Assembly: GCA_026003935.1 (NCBI GenBank)
Contig: BPIE01000002.1
Coordinates: forward strand, 227,407-291,406
Source: Tepidiforma sp.
GTDB lineage: Bacteria > Chloroflexota > Dehalococcoidia > Tepidiformales > Tepidiformaceae
Reading direction: 5' to 3'
DNA: 64,000 nucleotides
The notes below the pieces were generated by a model. That model ran no database searches. It saw nothing but the letters and a program-made list of their open reading frames with translations, and was not told the origin of the DNA. The translations under genes were made by a program, and so were the position numbers. Positions 29,650-38,054 of this stretch are shown in pieces. Numbering within the stretch: position 1 is the first letter of the stretch; each line of letters starts with the position of its first letter.

Positions 29650-30581
29650 CCGCGAGGCTGGCGTTCTTCGGCTCGCCGGAGTTTGCGGTTCCGTCTCTGC
29701 GGGCGCTGGCGGGTGCGGGATTCGAGGTGGCCGTCGTGGTGACGCAACCGGACCGACCCGTGGGCAGGGGGGGCCGGATGGCGCCGCCGCCCGTGAAACG
29801 GGCCGCGCTGGAGCTAGGGCTCCGCGTGGAACAGCCGGAATCTGTGCGGGGGGCCGCGTTCCGGGACCTCCTGAGGAAGCTGGAGCTGGACGCCGGTGTG
29901 GTCGCCGCATACGGAAAAATCCTGCCGCAAGGGGTGTTGGATGCACCGCGGCGGGGGATGGTGAACGTGCATGCCTCGCTTCTGCCACGGTGGCGAGGTG
30001 CTTCGCCGGTGACGGCGGCCATCCTTGCGGGTGATACGATCACCGGTGTGAGCATCATGGAGCTGGTGCTGCAGATGGATGCGGGGCCGGTGGTGTCGCG
30101 GGTCGAGGAGCCGATTCGGCCGGACGACACGACGGGGTCGCTCGAAGCGCGGCTGGCGGAGCTGGGCGCGGCTGAGCTGGTCCGGGTGCTGCCGGACTGG
30201 CTGGAGGGGCGGCTGCGGGCAGTTCCGCAGGACGATGCGGCAGCGACCTACTGCGGGCTCATTCGAAAGCAGGACGGGCACCTGCGCGCCTCGATGACCG
30301 CGGCGGAGGCGGAGCGGGCGATGCGGGCCTACGACCCCTGGCCCGGGGCGTACGTGCTCTACCGGGGCGACGCACTGCGATGCTGGCGGGGCCGCCCTGT
30401 CGAGGGGCCAGCGGCACCTGCCGGTACGATGGCGCTCATCGGCGGGGAACCGGCGGTGCGGTTCGCGGACGGGTGGGTAGCGTTGACGGAGGTGCAGCGG
30501 CCGGGAGGGCGGCGAATGCCGGGCAGGGCGTTCGTAGCCGGGGAGCGAGGGCAGCTGGCGCCGCAGGTTGGCCTCGCATGA
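29646..30581 (+). CDS. fmt: Methionyl-tRNA formyltransferase (GTG start)
   Basis: FFGSPEFAVPSLRAL, VVVTQPDRPVGRG, NVHASLLPRWRGASPV. Confidence 0.95.
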   Translation: MTARLAFFGSPEFAVPSLRALAGAGFEVAVVVTQPDRPVGRGGRMAPPPVKRAALELGLRVEQPESVRGAAFRDLLRKLELDAGVVAAYGKILPQGVLDAPRRGMVNVHASLLPRWRGASPVTAAILAGDTITGVSIMELVLQMDAGPVVSRVEEPIRPDDTTGSLEARLAELGAAELVRVLPDWLEGRLRAVPQDDAAATYCGLIRKQDGHLRASMTAAEAERAMRAYDPWPGAYVLYRGDALRCWRGRPVEGPAAPAGTMALIGGEPAVRFADGWVALTEVQRPGGRRMPGRAFVAGERGQLAPQVGLA

Positions 30582-31744
30582 ACGAGGCGAAGTCTTCGCT
30601 GCTTGGGCTGCTTCCTGCGGAGCTCGACACGCTGGTGGGAGAGTTCGGCGCGCCCCGCTACCGGGCGGACCAGGTGCTGCATGCGGCGTATCGTGAGCTG
30701 GCGGGCGGCTTCGAGGAGATGCGGCTGCTCCCGGCGGGGCTGCGGAAGGAGCTGGGGGAGCGGCTGACGCTGTCGCCGGCGCGGGAGGTGCGGCGGGTGG
30801 TCAGCGACGATGGGCTGACCACGAAGCTGCTGCTGGAGATGCCGGACGGGACGCTGATCGAAACGGTGTTGATGGAGTATCCGCCGTCAAGGGCGGGCGG
30901 ACGACGGCGTTCGACCGTATGTGTGTCGACGCAGGCGGGATGCGCGATGGGGTGCGTGTTCTGCGCGACGGGCCAGATGGGGTTCGAGCGAAATCTCGGC
31001 GCAGGCGAAATCGTGGCCCAAGTGGTGCACCTTGCCCGGCTGCTGCGTGCCCGGGGCGAACACGTGACGAATGTGGTCTTCATGGGGATGGGGGAGCCGC
31101 TGGCGAACTACGCGGCAACGATGCGGGCGGTGCGCATCCTGACGGACCCGCGGGCGTTCGGATTGGGGCAGCGGCACGTCACGATTTCCACGGTCGGCGT
31201 GATTCGCGGCATCGACCGGCTGGCGGAGGAGGGGCTACAGGTGGGGCTGGCGATTTCGCTCCATGCTCCGAACGACGCCCTGCGGCGGCGGCTGGTGCCT
31301 ACGGCGGGGCCGCATTCGGTGCGGGAGCTCATGGCGGCAGCGAAGCGGTATTTCGAGCGGACCGGGCGGCGCGTGACGTTCGAGTATGCGCTGATCGCAG
31401 GGGAAAACGACAGCGACGAAACGGCTCGGGAGCTGGTGCGGCTGGTACGGGGGAGCGGCGCGCACGTGAACCTCATCCCGGTAAACCCGACGGCAGGAGG
31501 CTTTCGAAGGCCATCGCGGCAGCGTGTCCTTGCGTTCGAGCGCATCCTTCGGGAAGGCGGGGTGAATTGCACGGTGCGGGTCGAGAAGGGAACCGAAATT
31601 TCGGCGGCCTGCGGCCAGCTCAGGACGGATGCCGCGGCGGAGGTAATCGGGGAGGGCGAGGTGGAGGTTATGGAAGGAGCTTTCGCGCGGCCGAGCGCAC
31701 GAGCGAAACGACCACTTTCCCCAGCACCATCCCAAAGCCGATAG
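30578..31744 (+). CDS. rlmN: 23S rRNA (adenine-C2) methyltransferase RlmN
   Basis: Radical SAM CAMGCVFCATGQMGF, NVVFMGMGEPLANY, NLIPVNPTAGGF. Confidence 0.95.
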   Translation: MNEAKSSLLGLLPAELDTLVGEFGAPRYRADQVLHAAYRELAGGFEEMRLLPAGLRKELGERLTLSPAREVRRVVSDDGLTTKLLLEMPDGTLIETVLMEYPPSRAGGRRRSTVCVSTQAGCAMGCVFCATGQMGFERNLGAGEIVAQVVHLARLLRARGEHVTNVVFMGMGEPLANYAATMRAVRILTDPRAFGLGQRHVTISTVGVIRGIDRLAEEGLQVGLAISLHAPNDALRRRLVPTAGPHSVRELMAAAKRYFERTGRRVTFEYALIAGENDSDETARELVRLVRGSGAHVNLIPVNPTAGGFRRPSRQRVLAFERILREGGVNCTVRVEKGTEISAACGQLRTDAAAEVIGEGEVEVMEGAFARPSARAKRPLSPAPSQSR

Positions 31745-32033
31745 CGACGGCAGAGCGGAGGTCGAGGAGGGTGTGGACGTCGCCCCGGACGACGGGGGAG
31801 GCAAGGATGCCGACGCGGACCTGGTCTACGGCGACGGAGCGGCCGATGAGGACGCCAGCCTGCGACTGGCGGATGGTGCCGCGGCTGAATGCAGCGGCGC
31901 CGACGGCGCTGCGCTCGATTTCGACCTGCTCGGCGGTGACGCGCCGGATGGCGCTGCGCTCGATGGAAAGCGGCAGGTCGAGGGGCGGCTCGCCGTGCTC
32001 ATCGACCTCGCCCCGGACAGGGTCGATAGCCAT
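31668..32033 (-). CDS. Conserved-looking hypothetical protein of unknown function
   Basis: MAIDPVRGEVDEHGEPPLDLPLSIERSAIRRVTAEQVEIERSAVGAAAFSRGTIRQSQAGVLIGRSVAVDQVRVGILASPVVRGDVHT; repetitive hydrophobic pattern; lies in the gap between rlmN and queA. Confidence 0.55.
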   Translation of the reverse strand: MAIDPVRGEVDEHGEPPLDLPLSIERSAIRRVTAEQVEIERSAVGAAAFSRGTIRQSQAGVLIGRSVAVDQVRVGILASPVVRGDVHTLLDLRSAVAIGFGMVLGKVVVSLVRSAARKLLP

Positions 32034-32067
32034 GGAGGCACCGTAGATCGCTGGGCATAAAGGCGCA

Positions 32068-33096
32068 ATGCTGGGGCATATGCGGACAGACGATTTCGAC
32101 TTCGAGCTGCCGGGGGAGCTGATCGCGCAGGAGCCGGCCGAGCCGCGGGATTCCGCGCGGCTCATGGTGATCGACCGGGCTGCGGGGCACATCGAGCACC
32201 GGGTGGTGCGCGACCTGCCGGACCTGCTGCGGCCGGGCGACCTGCTGGTGGTGAACGACACGCGGGTGATGGCGGCGCGGCTGTTCGGGCGGCGGGAGGA
32301 CACGGGCGGGATGGTGGAAGTGCTGCTGGTCCGGCCGTTTACGGACACGCGGTGGGAGGTGCTCATGAAGCCGGCACGGAGGGCGGCGCCGGGCCGGCGG
32401 TTCGTGTTCGAGACGCACGAGGGGCCGCTGGAGGCGGTTTGCCAGGGGCGGAACGGTGACACTGTGGTGCTGGATTTCGCGCAAGCGTTCGACCCCGCGC
32501 GAGTGGGGGAGGTGCCGTTGCCGCCGTACATCAGGGAGTACCGGGGAGACCCGGAGCGGTACCAGACGGTGTATGCGCGGGAGGCAAGGAGCGCGGCGGC
32601 GCCGACGGCGGGACTGCATTTCACGCCGGAGCTGCTGGAGCGGCTCGCAGCCGCGGGAGTGCGACGGACGGCCATCACGCTCGAGGTCGGGCCGGGCACG
32701 TTCAAGCCGGTGAACGTGGACGACCCGCGTGATTTCGACCTGCATGCGGAGCACATCACCGTACCGGAATCCGCCGCGGGGGAGGTCGCGCGGGCGAAGG
32801 CCGAAGGGCGGCGCGTGGTCGCGGTGGGAACAACGGTGGTGCGCACGCTGGAGCACGTGGCGCGGGAGTGCGGGGCGGTGGTGCCGTATGCGGGGTGGAC
32901 GTCGCTCAAGATTCTGCCCGGTGACAGCTTCAAGGTCGTGGACGTGCTGATGACGAACTTCCATTTGCCGAGGTCGACGCTGCTGATGCTGGTGTGTGCG
33001 TTTGCGGGGCGGGAGCTCGTGTTGCGGGCGTACGACGAGGCGGTTCGCGAGCGCTACCGGTTCTACAGCTTCGGCGATGCGATGCTCATCCTGTGA
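32068..33096 (+). CDS. queA: S-adenosylmethionine:tRNA ribosyltransferase-isomerase
   Basis: FDFELPGELIAQEPAEPRDSARLMV, LVVNDTRVMAARLFG, PTAGLHFTPELL; start could be ATG 32080. Confidence 0.95.
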   Translation: MLGHMRTDDFDFELPGELIAQEPAEPRDSARLMVIDRAAGHIEHRVVRDLPDLLRPGDLLVVNDTRVMAARLFGRREDTGGMVEVLLVRPFTDTRWEVLMKPARRAAPGRRFVFETHEGPLEAVCQGRNGDTVVLDFAQAFDPARVGEVPLPPYIREYRGDPERYQTVYAREARSAAAPTAGLHFTPELLERLAAAGVRRTAITLEVGPGTFKPVNVDDPRDFDLHAEHITVPESAAGEVARAKAEGRRVVAVGTTVVRTLEHVARECGAVVPYAGWTSLKILPGDSFKVVDVLMTNFHLPRSTLLMLVCAFAGRELVLRAYDEAVRERYRFYSFGDAMLIL

Positions 33097-33106
33097 GCAG
33101 AAGCGG

Positions 33107-33134
33107 CGGGGGCCCGGTTGTGCGCCGGGCCCCG
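33107..33134. terminator. GC-rich hairpin between convergent queA and the pseudogene
   Basis: CGGGGGCCCGG / CCGGGCCCCG. Confidence 0.5.
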
Positions 33135-33163
33135 CGAGGAGTGCGGTTGTTGCGGACGGGTTC

Positions 33164-33675
33164 CTACTTGATGGACGAGAGGAGCGGGCCGAGATCGCCG
33201 TCGGATGGGGCCGCACCCGTTCCGGTTGTCCAGCTGCGCACTTCAGCGGTTCCGCCGGCGAAGGGCACGTAGTAGACGGCGGCGTTGTCGCCCCGCTGGA
33301 CGGCGACCTGCTGAGGGAGCCAGTTGCAACGGGTACGAACGGGAAGACTGTTCCTCCCCACCATCCCTGACCTTACGTCCAGGTAGTTGCGGGAACGTAG
33401 TACAGCACTGGTTTCCCGGTTCGGTATCCACCGTATGCAGTGAACGACTGAATGGTGACGCCACCGGTAGTTCAGCTGACGTGAACGCTCTCCCAAAAGC
33501 GGTAACACACTTGCGACTGAGCCGGGTAACAGTACTCGGTAGCGTAAAAGTACGCCGTCTTCGTCTGCTGACTAGGCCACACCGAGAAATCCTGGATTCA
33601 ATCAGCATAGGCGATGCCGAAGGTTGCTAGAAATGCCCCCCCCGCGAGGATGACGCCCATGTTCACTCGCTTCAT
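33164..33675 (-). pseudogene. Decayed gene for a small secreted protein
   Basis: GGAGG RBS then MKRVNMGVILAGGAFLATFGIAYAD signal peptide; same frame continues as coding-like sequence through TGA (33600-33598), TGA (33474-33472) and TAA (33375-33373), then a frame change to ..CNWLPQQVAVQRGDNAAVYYVPFAGGTAEVRSWTTGTGAAPSDGDLGPLLSSIK-stop. Confidence 0.65.
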
Positions 33676-33716
33676 TTGCTGACCTCCATTGGCCAGAGTA
33701 ATGAGACGAGGTAGAC

Positions 33717-33737
33717 AGGTCAATCCAATCTTGACCT
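33717..33737. promoter_or_regulatory. Candidate operator, AGGTCAA-N7-TTGACCT
   Basis: Perfect 7-bp inverted repeat 42 bp upstream of the pseudogene start. Confidence 0.4.
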
Positions 33738-33781
33738 AGCAAGTTCCCAAATTCTCGCGGGTGCTGTGCGCAGACGGGTGC

Positions 33782-35038
33782 TCAGCCGACCAGGCGTTCG
33801 GCGCGGAACCGGGCGATTTCGGCGTCATCGAAACCGGCCTCGCGGAGGACTTCGTCGGTGTGCTCGCCGAGTGCCGGTGAGGCGCGCTGGATGCGGGTCG
33901 GGGTGGCGGACATCTGGACAACTGGGGCGGGCCCGCGCATGGGCCCGAGGAGGGTGTGGTCGTACTCCTCAATGAAGCCGTTGGCGGCGACCTGGGGGTC
34001 GTCGAAGAGTTCTTCGACGAAGCGGACGGGGCCGCAGGCGATGTCGAACTGGTCGAGGTAGGCGAGCCACTCGGCGTTGGTGCGCTGGAGGAACTTTTCC
34101 TCGCAGACGCGGACGAGCTCGGCGGCGACGTCGTGGAGGCGTGCGGGGTCGAAGCCGGGTTCGTAACGGGGGTCGGTAATGCCGAGGGCGTCGCGGAAGC
34201 GGGCGCGGGGGCCGGGGCCGAGGCAGCCGACGACGAGGTAGGAGTCGCGCGTCTTGTAGGGGCGGTAGTAGATGTTGCCGGAGAGCTCGGGGGTGAAGCG
34301 GCGGCGTTCGCGGATGATCTCCTCCATGGACGCGCCGCGGGTGCGTGCTTCGGCGAGGTGTTCGAGCTTCTGCTTGCGGATGGGTTCGTCGAGGGCGACG
34401 ACCTCGCGGGAGCCGGCCTGGAGTGCGAGGGCGGAGAGGAGGAGGCTGGAGTTGATGGCCTGGCCTTCGCCGGTCCGTTGGCGGTGGTAGAGGGCGGCGG
34501 TGATGGCCCAGGCGAGGGCGTAGCCGGTAACGACATCGGCCGGGGCGAAGGCGACGGGCATGGGGAGGCCGTTCTGGAGGTTGGGGTTGGAGGTACTGAG
34601 GCCGCTCATGGCCTGGGCGACGATGTCGTAGCCGCGCCGCATGGCATCGGGGCCGTGCTTTCCGAAGGCAGTATTTTCGGCGTAGATGATCGTCGGGTTG
34701 ACGCTGCGGGCGGATTCGTAGTCGATGCCGAGTGCCTCGGGAACGCCCGGGCGGTAGTTGGTGATGAGGACATCGGCGGAGGCGATGAGGCGGTCGCGGA
34801 TGGGCGCGGCGCGCGGGTCTTTGAAGTTGAGGGCGATGCCGCGTTTACCGCGATTTTGGACGAGGAAGTTCTTGCTTTCTTTGGGAATGACCTCGGCCTG
34901 GAGGCGCCAGGGTTCGCCTTCGAGGGGTTCAACTTTCACGACATCGGCTCCCATTTCGGAGAGGAGGGAGGCGGCGAGGGGACCGGCGATGATCTGGGTG
35001 CAATCGAGGACGCGGATGCCTTCGAGGGCGCCTGGCAT
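33782..35038 (-). CDS. CaiB/BaiF (class III) CoA-transferase family protein
   Basis: LEGIRVLDCTQIIAGPLAASLLSEMGADVVKVEPLEGEPWR, ALNFKDPRA..LITNYRPGVPEALGID. Confidence 0.93.
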   Translation of the reverse strand: MPGALEGIRVLDCTQIIAGPLAASLLSEMGADVVKVEPLEGEPWRLQAEVIPKESKNFLVQNRGKRGIALNFKDPRAAPIRDRLIASADVLITNYRPGVPEALGIDYESARSVNPTIIYAENTAFGKHGPDAMRRGYDIVAQAMSGLSTSNPNLQNGLPMPVAFAPADVVTGYALAWAITAALYHRQRTGEGQAINSSLLLSALALQAGSREVVALDEPIRKQKLEHLAEARTRGASMEEIIRERRRFTPELSGNIYYRPYKTRDSYLVVGCLGPGPRARFRDALGITDPRYEPGFDPARLHDVAAELVRVCEEKFLQRTNAEWLAYLDQFDIACGPVRFVEELFDDPQVAANGFIEEYDHTLLGPMRGPAPVVQMSATPTRIQRASPALGEHTDEVLREAGFDDAEIARFRAERLVG

Positions 35039-35062
35039 AGATGCGCTCCATGGCTGGAATAG

Positions 35063-35365
35063 GTGGGGGCAGGATACAGGAGTTCGGGGGCGCGGGGCGG
35101 AGGTTGGTGGCCGAGGGGTTGGCGCCGGATACTGGTGGCGTGGAAGGCGAGGCGAGGCGCGTGGGGCTTTGCGCAGAGCTGCGCGTGGGCGCGGCGCGTG
35201 GTGAGCGGGCGCGGTTCGGTGTTTTGGCTGTGCGAGCGGTCGCGCACGGATGGGAGGTTCCGGAAGTATCCGCCGCTGCCGGTACTGGCGTGCTCGGGTT
35301 TCGAGCGGCTACGCCCGGGGGTCGAAGATGCAGGCGGTGCGCGAGAATCTGACGAGCTGCGTTAG
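35063..35365 (+). CDS. Small hypothetical protein
   Basis: 100-aa ORF ending GSVFWLCERSRTDGRFRKYPPLPVLACSGFERLRPG; plausible small-protein composition, start uncertain. Confidence 0.35.
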   Translation: MGAGYRSSGARGGGWWPRGWRRILVAWKARRGAWGFAQSCAWARRVVSGRGSVFWLCERSRTDGRFRKYPPLPVLACSGFERLRPGVEDAGGARESDELR

Positions 35366-35389
35366 GCCGTATTGCAGGAGATGTCTGGT

Positions 35390-35543
35390 CAGCGGGATGG
35401 CGGGTATGTTACGTTACGCCTCCGGCTGAAAGCGGGGGAGCTACCGGCGGGGTAGCCGTCGCGACAAGAGCCAGGGGCTCGATGCCATCTCCCATTGCAT
35501 CGAGCCCCCGCTTCCCGAAAGGGGAGTGTCCTTCCGGGCTTTT
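35390..35543 (+). ncRNA. Candidate structured RNA ending in a terminator-like hairpin
   Basis: AGCTACC/GGTAGCC stem (35439-35457), perfect GGGGCTCGATGC/GCATCGAGCCCC 12-bp stem (35474-35508), then CCCGAAAGG/CCTTCCGGG stem followed by CTTTT (35514-35543). Confidence 0.4.
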
Positions 35544-35585
35544 GCGCGTTCGGTTAGGTAGTTCCCTCCTTTCAGCCCGTTGTCT

Positions 35586-36710
35586 TTAGCGGAATCGTGC
35601 GACGCGACCGAGCTGGTCGGCGTCGGTGGTGTTGAGGGAGCGGAGGTTGCGGCGGAGGAATGCTGGGAGTTCTGCGTCCTCCATGTTGCTCACACCGGGC
35701 AGATTGAAATCGCGGATGCGGCCGGAGCTCGTTTCGAGCGGGTCGCCGATGGTGGCGACGCGAGGCGTGAAGCCGGTCGCGATGACGGTGATGTGGACTT
35801 CGTCGCCGACGCGGGGGTCCACGACGGTGCCGAAGATGATGTTGGCGGAGGGGTCGACGACCTCGGCGATGACGCGGGCCGCGGCATCGAGCTCGCGGAG
35901 GCCGAGGCTGCCGCTGTGGGTGACGTTGAAGAGGACGCTGTGGGCGCCTTCGATGGACTGGTCGAGGATGGGGCTCTGGGTGGCCGCGCGCGCGGCTTCG
36001 ACGGCGCGGTTCTCGCCGCTGGCCTTGCCGACAGCGAGGAGGGCCGGGCCGGCTTCGCTCATCGTGGTGCGGACGTCGTTGAAGTCGAGGTTGATGGAGC
36101 CGTTCTGGCTGATGATGTTGGAGATGGACTGGATGGCCTGGCGGAGGACGTCGTCGGCGGTTTCGAAGGCTTCTTCGACGGTCGCGTTCGGGGGGCAGAT
36201 TTCGATGAGCCTGCCGTTGGGGATGGCGATGAGGGTATCGACTTTGTCGCGGAGGCGGGCGATGCCGTCTTCGGCCTGCTTCATGCGGCGGGAGCCTTCC
36301 CAGGGGAAGGGTTTGGTGACGACGCCGATGGTGAGGGCGCCGCATTCCTTGGCGATCTCAGCGACGACGGGTGCAGCGCCGGTGCCGGTACCGCCGCCCA
36401 TTCCTGCCGTGACAAAGACCATCTCGGTGCCGCGGAGGAGGTCGTAGATTTCGTCGCGGCTTTCGTCGGCTGCGCGTTCGCCGCGGGTTGGGTCGCCGCC
36501 GACGCCGAGGCCCTTGGTGAGTTTTTCGCCGATGCGGAGGCGGGTTGGGGCTTCGGAGCTGGCGAGCGCTTGGGCGTCGGTATTGCAGGCGATGAACTGG
36601 ACGCCGGGGATCTTGGCGCGAACCATCCGGTTGACGGCATTGCAGCCGCCGCCGCCAACACCGATGACTTTGATATCGGGCAGCAGGTCGAGGTCGTAAC
36701 GCGTGCTCAT
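35586..36710 (-). CDS. ftsZ: Cell division protein FtsZ
   Basis: IKVIGVGGGGCNAVNRM, GMGGGTGTGAAPVVAEIAKE, SISNIISQNGSINLDFNDVRTTM. Confidence 0.97.
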   Translation of the reverse strand: MSTRYDLDLLPDIKVIGVGGGGCNAVNRMVRAKIPGVQFIACNTDAQALASSEAPTRLRIGEKLTKGLGVGGDPTRGERAADESRDEIYDLLRGTEMVFVTAGMGGGTGTGAAPVVAEIAKECGALTIGVVTKPFPWEGSRRMKQAEDGIARLRDKVDTLIAIPNGRLIEICPPNATVEEAFETADDVLRQAIQSISNIISQNGSINLDFNDVRTTMSEAGPALLAVGKASGENRAVEAARAATQSPILDQSIEGAHSVLFNVTHSGSLGLRELDAAARVIAEVVDPSANIIFGTVVDPRVGDEVHITVIATGFTPRVATIGDPLETSSGRIRDFNLPGVSNMEDAELPAFLRRNLRSLNTTDADQLGRVARFR

Positions 36711-36781
36711 TTCGGTTGTCCTTCCCTTGTGACGAATGAGGCTATGGTGTGGTGCGGGGGCTGGGCGGTTCGGCGCGAGGG

Positions 36782-38029
36782 TTACTTTTCGGGGATGAGC
36801 GACCTCCCAATGCCGAGGATGCGGTCGAGCAGGGTGCGTCCTCTGCCTTCGAACGCGGGGGCGGGGAGCTCTCCGGGGCGTTCGCGGCTGGCGAGGGCGT
36901 AGCGAATGAGGCCGATGGAGGTGGCGAAGGCCGGGGTACCGATGAGGTCGGAGAGGCCGGTGTAGCCATGGGGCCTGCCGAGGCGGGCGGGGAGGTTGAG
37001 GCGTTCTTCGGCGACTTCGGCGAGGCCGCGGAGCTGGCTGGAGCCGCCGGTAAGGACGAGCCCGGCGGCGATGCGGTCGAGGTAGCCGACGCGCTTGAGC
37101 TCGACGCCGACCATTTCAAGGATCTCCTCGGTGCGGGCCTGCAGGATGGCGCAGACGTGTTCGAGGGGGACGTGCTTGGTCGCCTTCGAGCCGAAGGCTT
37201 CGAGTTCGACGGTTTCGCCGGTCATGGAGGGGTCTGCGTAGGCAGCGCCGACGGTGCATTTGACGTGCTCGGCGCTCTCCCAGGGGCAGCGGAGGACGCG
37301 GGCGAGGTCGGTGGTGAGGTGGGAGCCGGCGATGGGGAGGCAGGCGGTGTGGGCGACGGCGCCCTCATCGAAGACGGCGATGGATGTCGTGCTGCCGCCG
37401 ATATCGACGAGGGCGACGCCCTGTTGTTTCTCCTGTTCGGTGAGGACGCTCTCGGCGGAGGCGAGGCTCTCGAGGATGATTTCGTCGACCTGGACGCCGG
37501 CGCCTTCGACGCACTTGGTGAGGTTTTGGATGGCTGAGACGGCGCCGGAGACGATGTGGACTTCGGCGTCGAGGCGGGAGCCGTACATCCCGACGGGGTC
37601 GGAGACGGGTTCGGTGCCCTCCACCCAATAGGTGCGGGGGACGACGTGGATGACCTGCCGGTTGGTGGGGATGGCGATTTGGCCGGCGGCTTCGAGGACG
37701 CGTGCGCGGTCGTCGGGTGAGATGGGCCGGGTGCGGTCGGGGATGGCGACGATGCCGCGGTTGTTTTGGCTGGCGATGTGGCCGCCGGAGATGCCGACGA
37801 CGGCGGAGAGGATGCGCATGCCGCAGGCCTGTTCGGCTTTCTGGACGGCGATGGTGATGGCTTCGCGGGCGCTCTGGATGTTGTCGATGACGCCGCGGGA
37901 GAGGCCGGCAGCGGGTGCGACACCGACGCCAAGGATGCGAGTCTCGCCGGTTTCGGCGATGTCGCCGACGACGACGGCGACCTTGGTGGAGCCGACATCG
38001 ATGGCTGCTACGGTTGAGCGTCGACGCAT
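36782..38029 (-). CDS. ftsA: Cell division protein FtsA
   Basis: VAAIDVGSTKVAVVVG, VALVDIGGSTTSIAVFDEGAVAHT, AAGLVLTGGSSQLRGL. Confidence 0.93.
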   Translation of the reverse strand: MRRRSTVAAIDVGSTKVAVVVGDIAETGETRILGVGVAPAAGLSRGVIDNIQSAREAITIAVQKAEQACGMRILSAVVGISGGHIASQNNRGIVAIPDRTRPISPDDRARVLEAAGQIAIPTNRQVIHVVPRTYWVEGTEPVSDPVGMYGSRLDAEVHIVSGAVSAIQNLTKCVEGAGVQVDEIILESLASAESVLTEQEKQQGVALVDIGGSTTSIAVFDEGAVAHTACLPIAGSHLTTDLARVLRCPWESAEHVKCTVGAAYADPSMTGETVELEAFGSKATKHVPLEHVCAILQARTEEILEMVGVELKRVGYLDRIAAGLVLTGGSSQLRGLAEVAEERLNLPARLGRPHGYTGLSDLIGTPAFATSIGLIRYALASRERPGELPAPAFEGRGRTLLDRILGIGRSLIPEK

Positions 38030-38054
38030 GGTGTTCCCCCTTTCCTCACGTCCG

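Noticed and set aside
32000-33216. Long minus-strand ORFs (31668-32933, 31999-33216) over queA
   Set aside because: Antisense to a clear queA; only the segment 31668-32033 outside queA looks protein-like
33164-33675. Stop-codon readthrough or selenoprotein interpretation of the in-frame TGA codons
   Set aside because: A TAA is also in frame and the frame shifts later; no SECIS-like element was identified, so pseudogenisation is simpler
35400-35460. c-di-GMP or c-di-AMP riboswitch
   Set aside because: Some resemblance (CGGGGGAGC, paired GGTAGCC) but consensus core motifs do not line up and no gene follows on that strand
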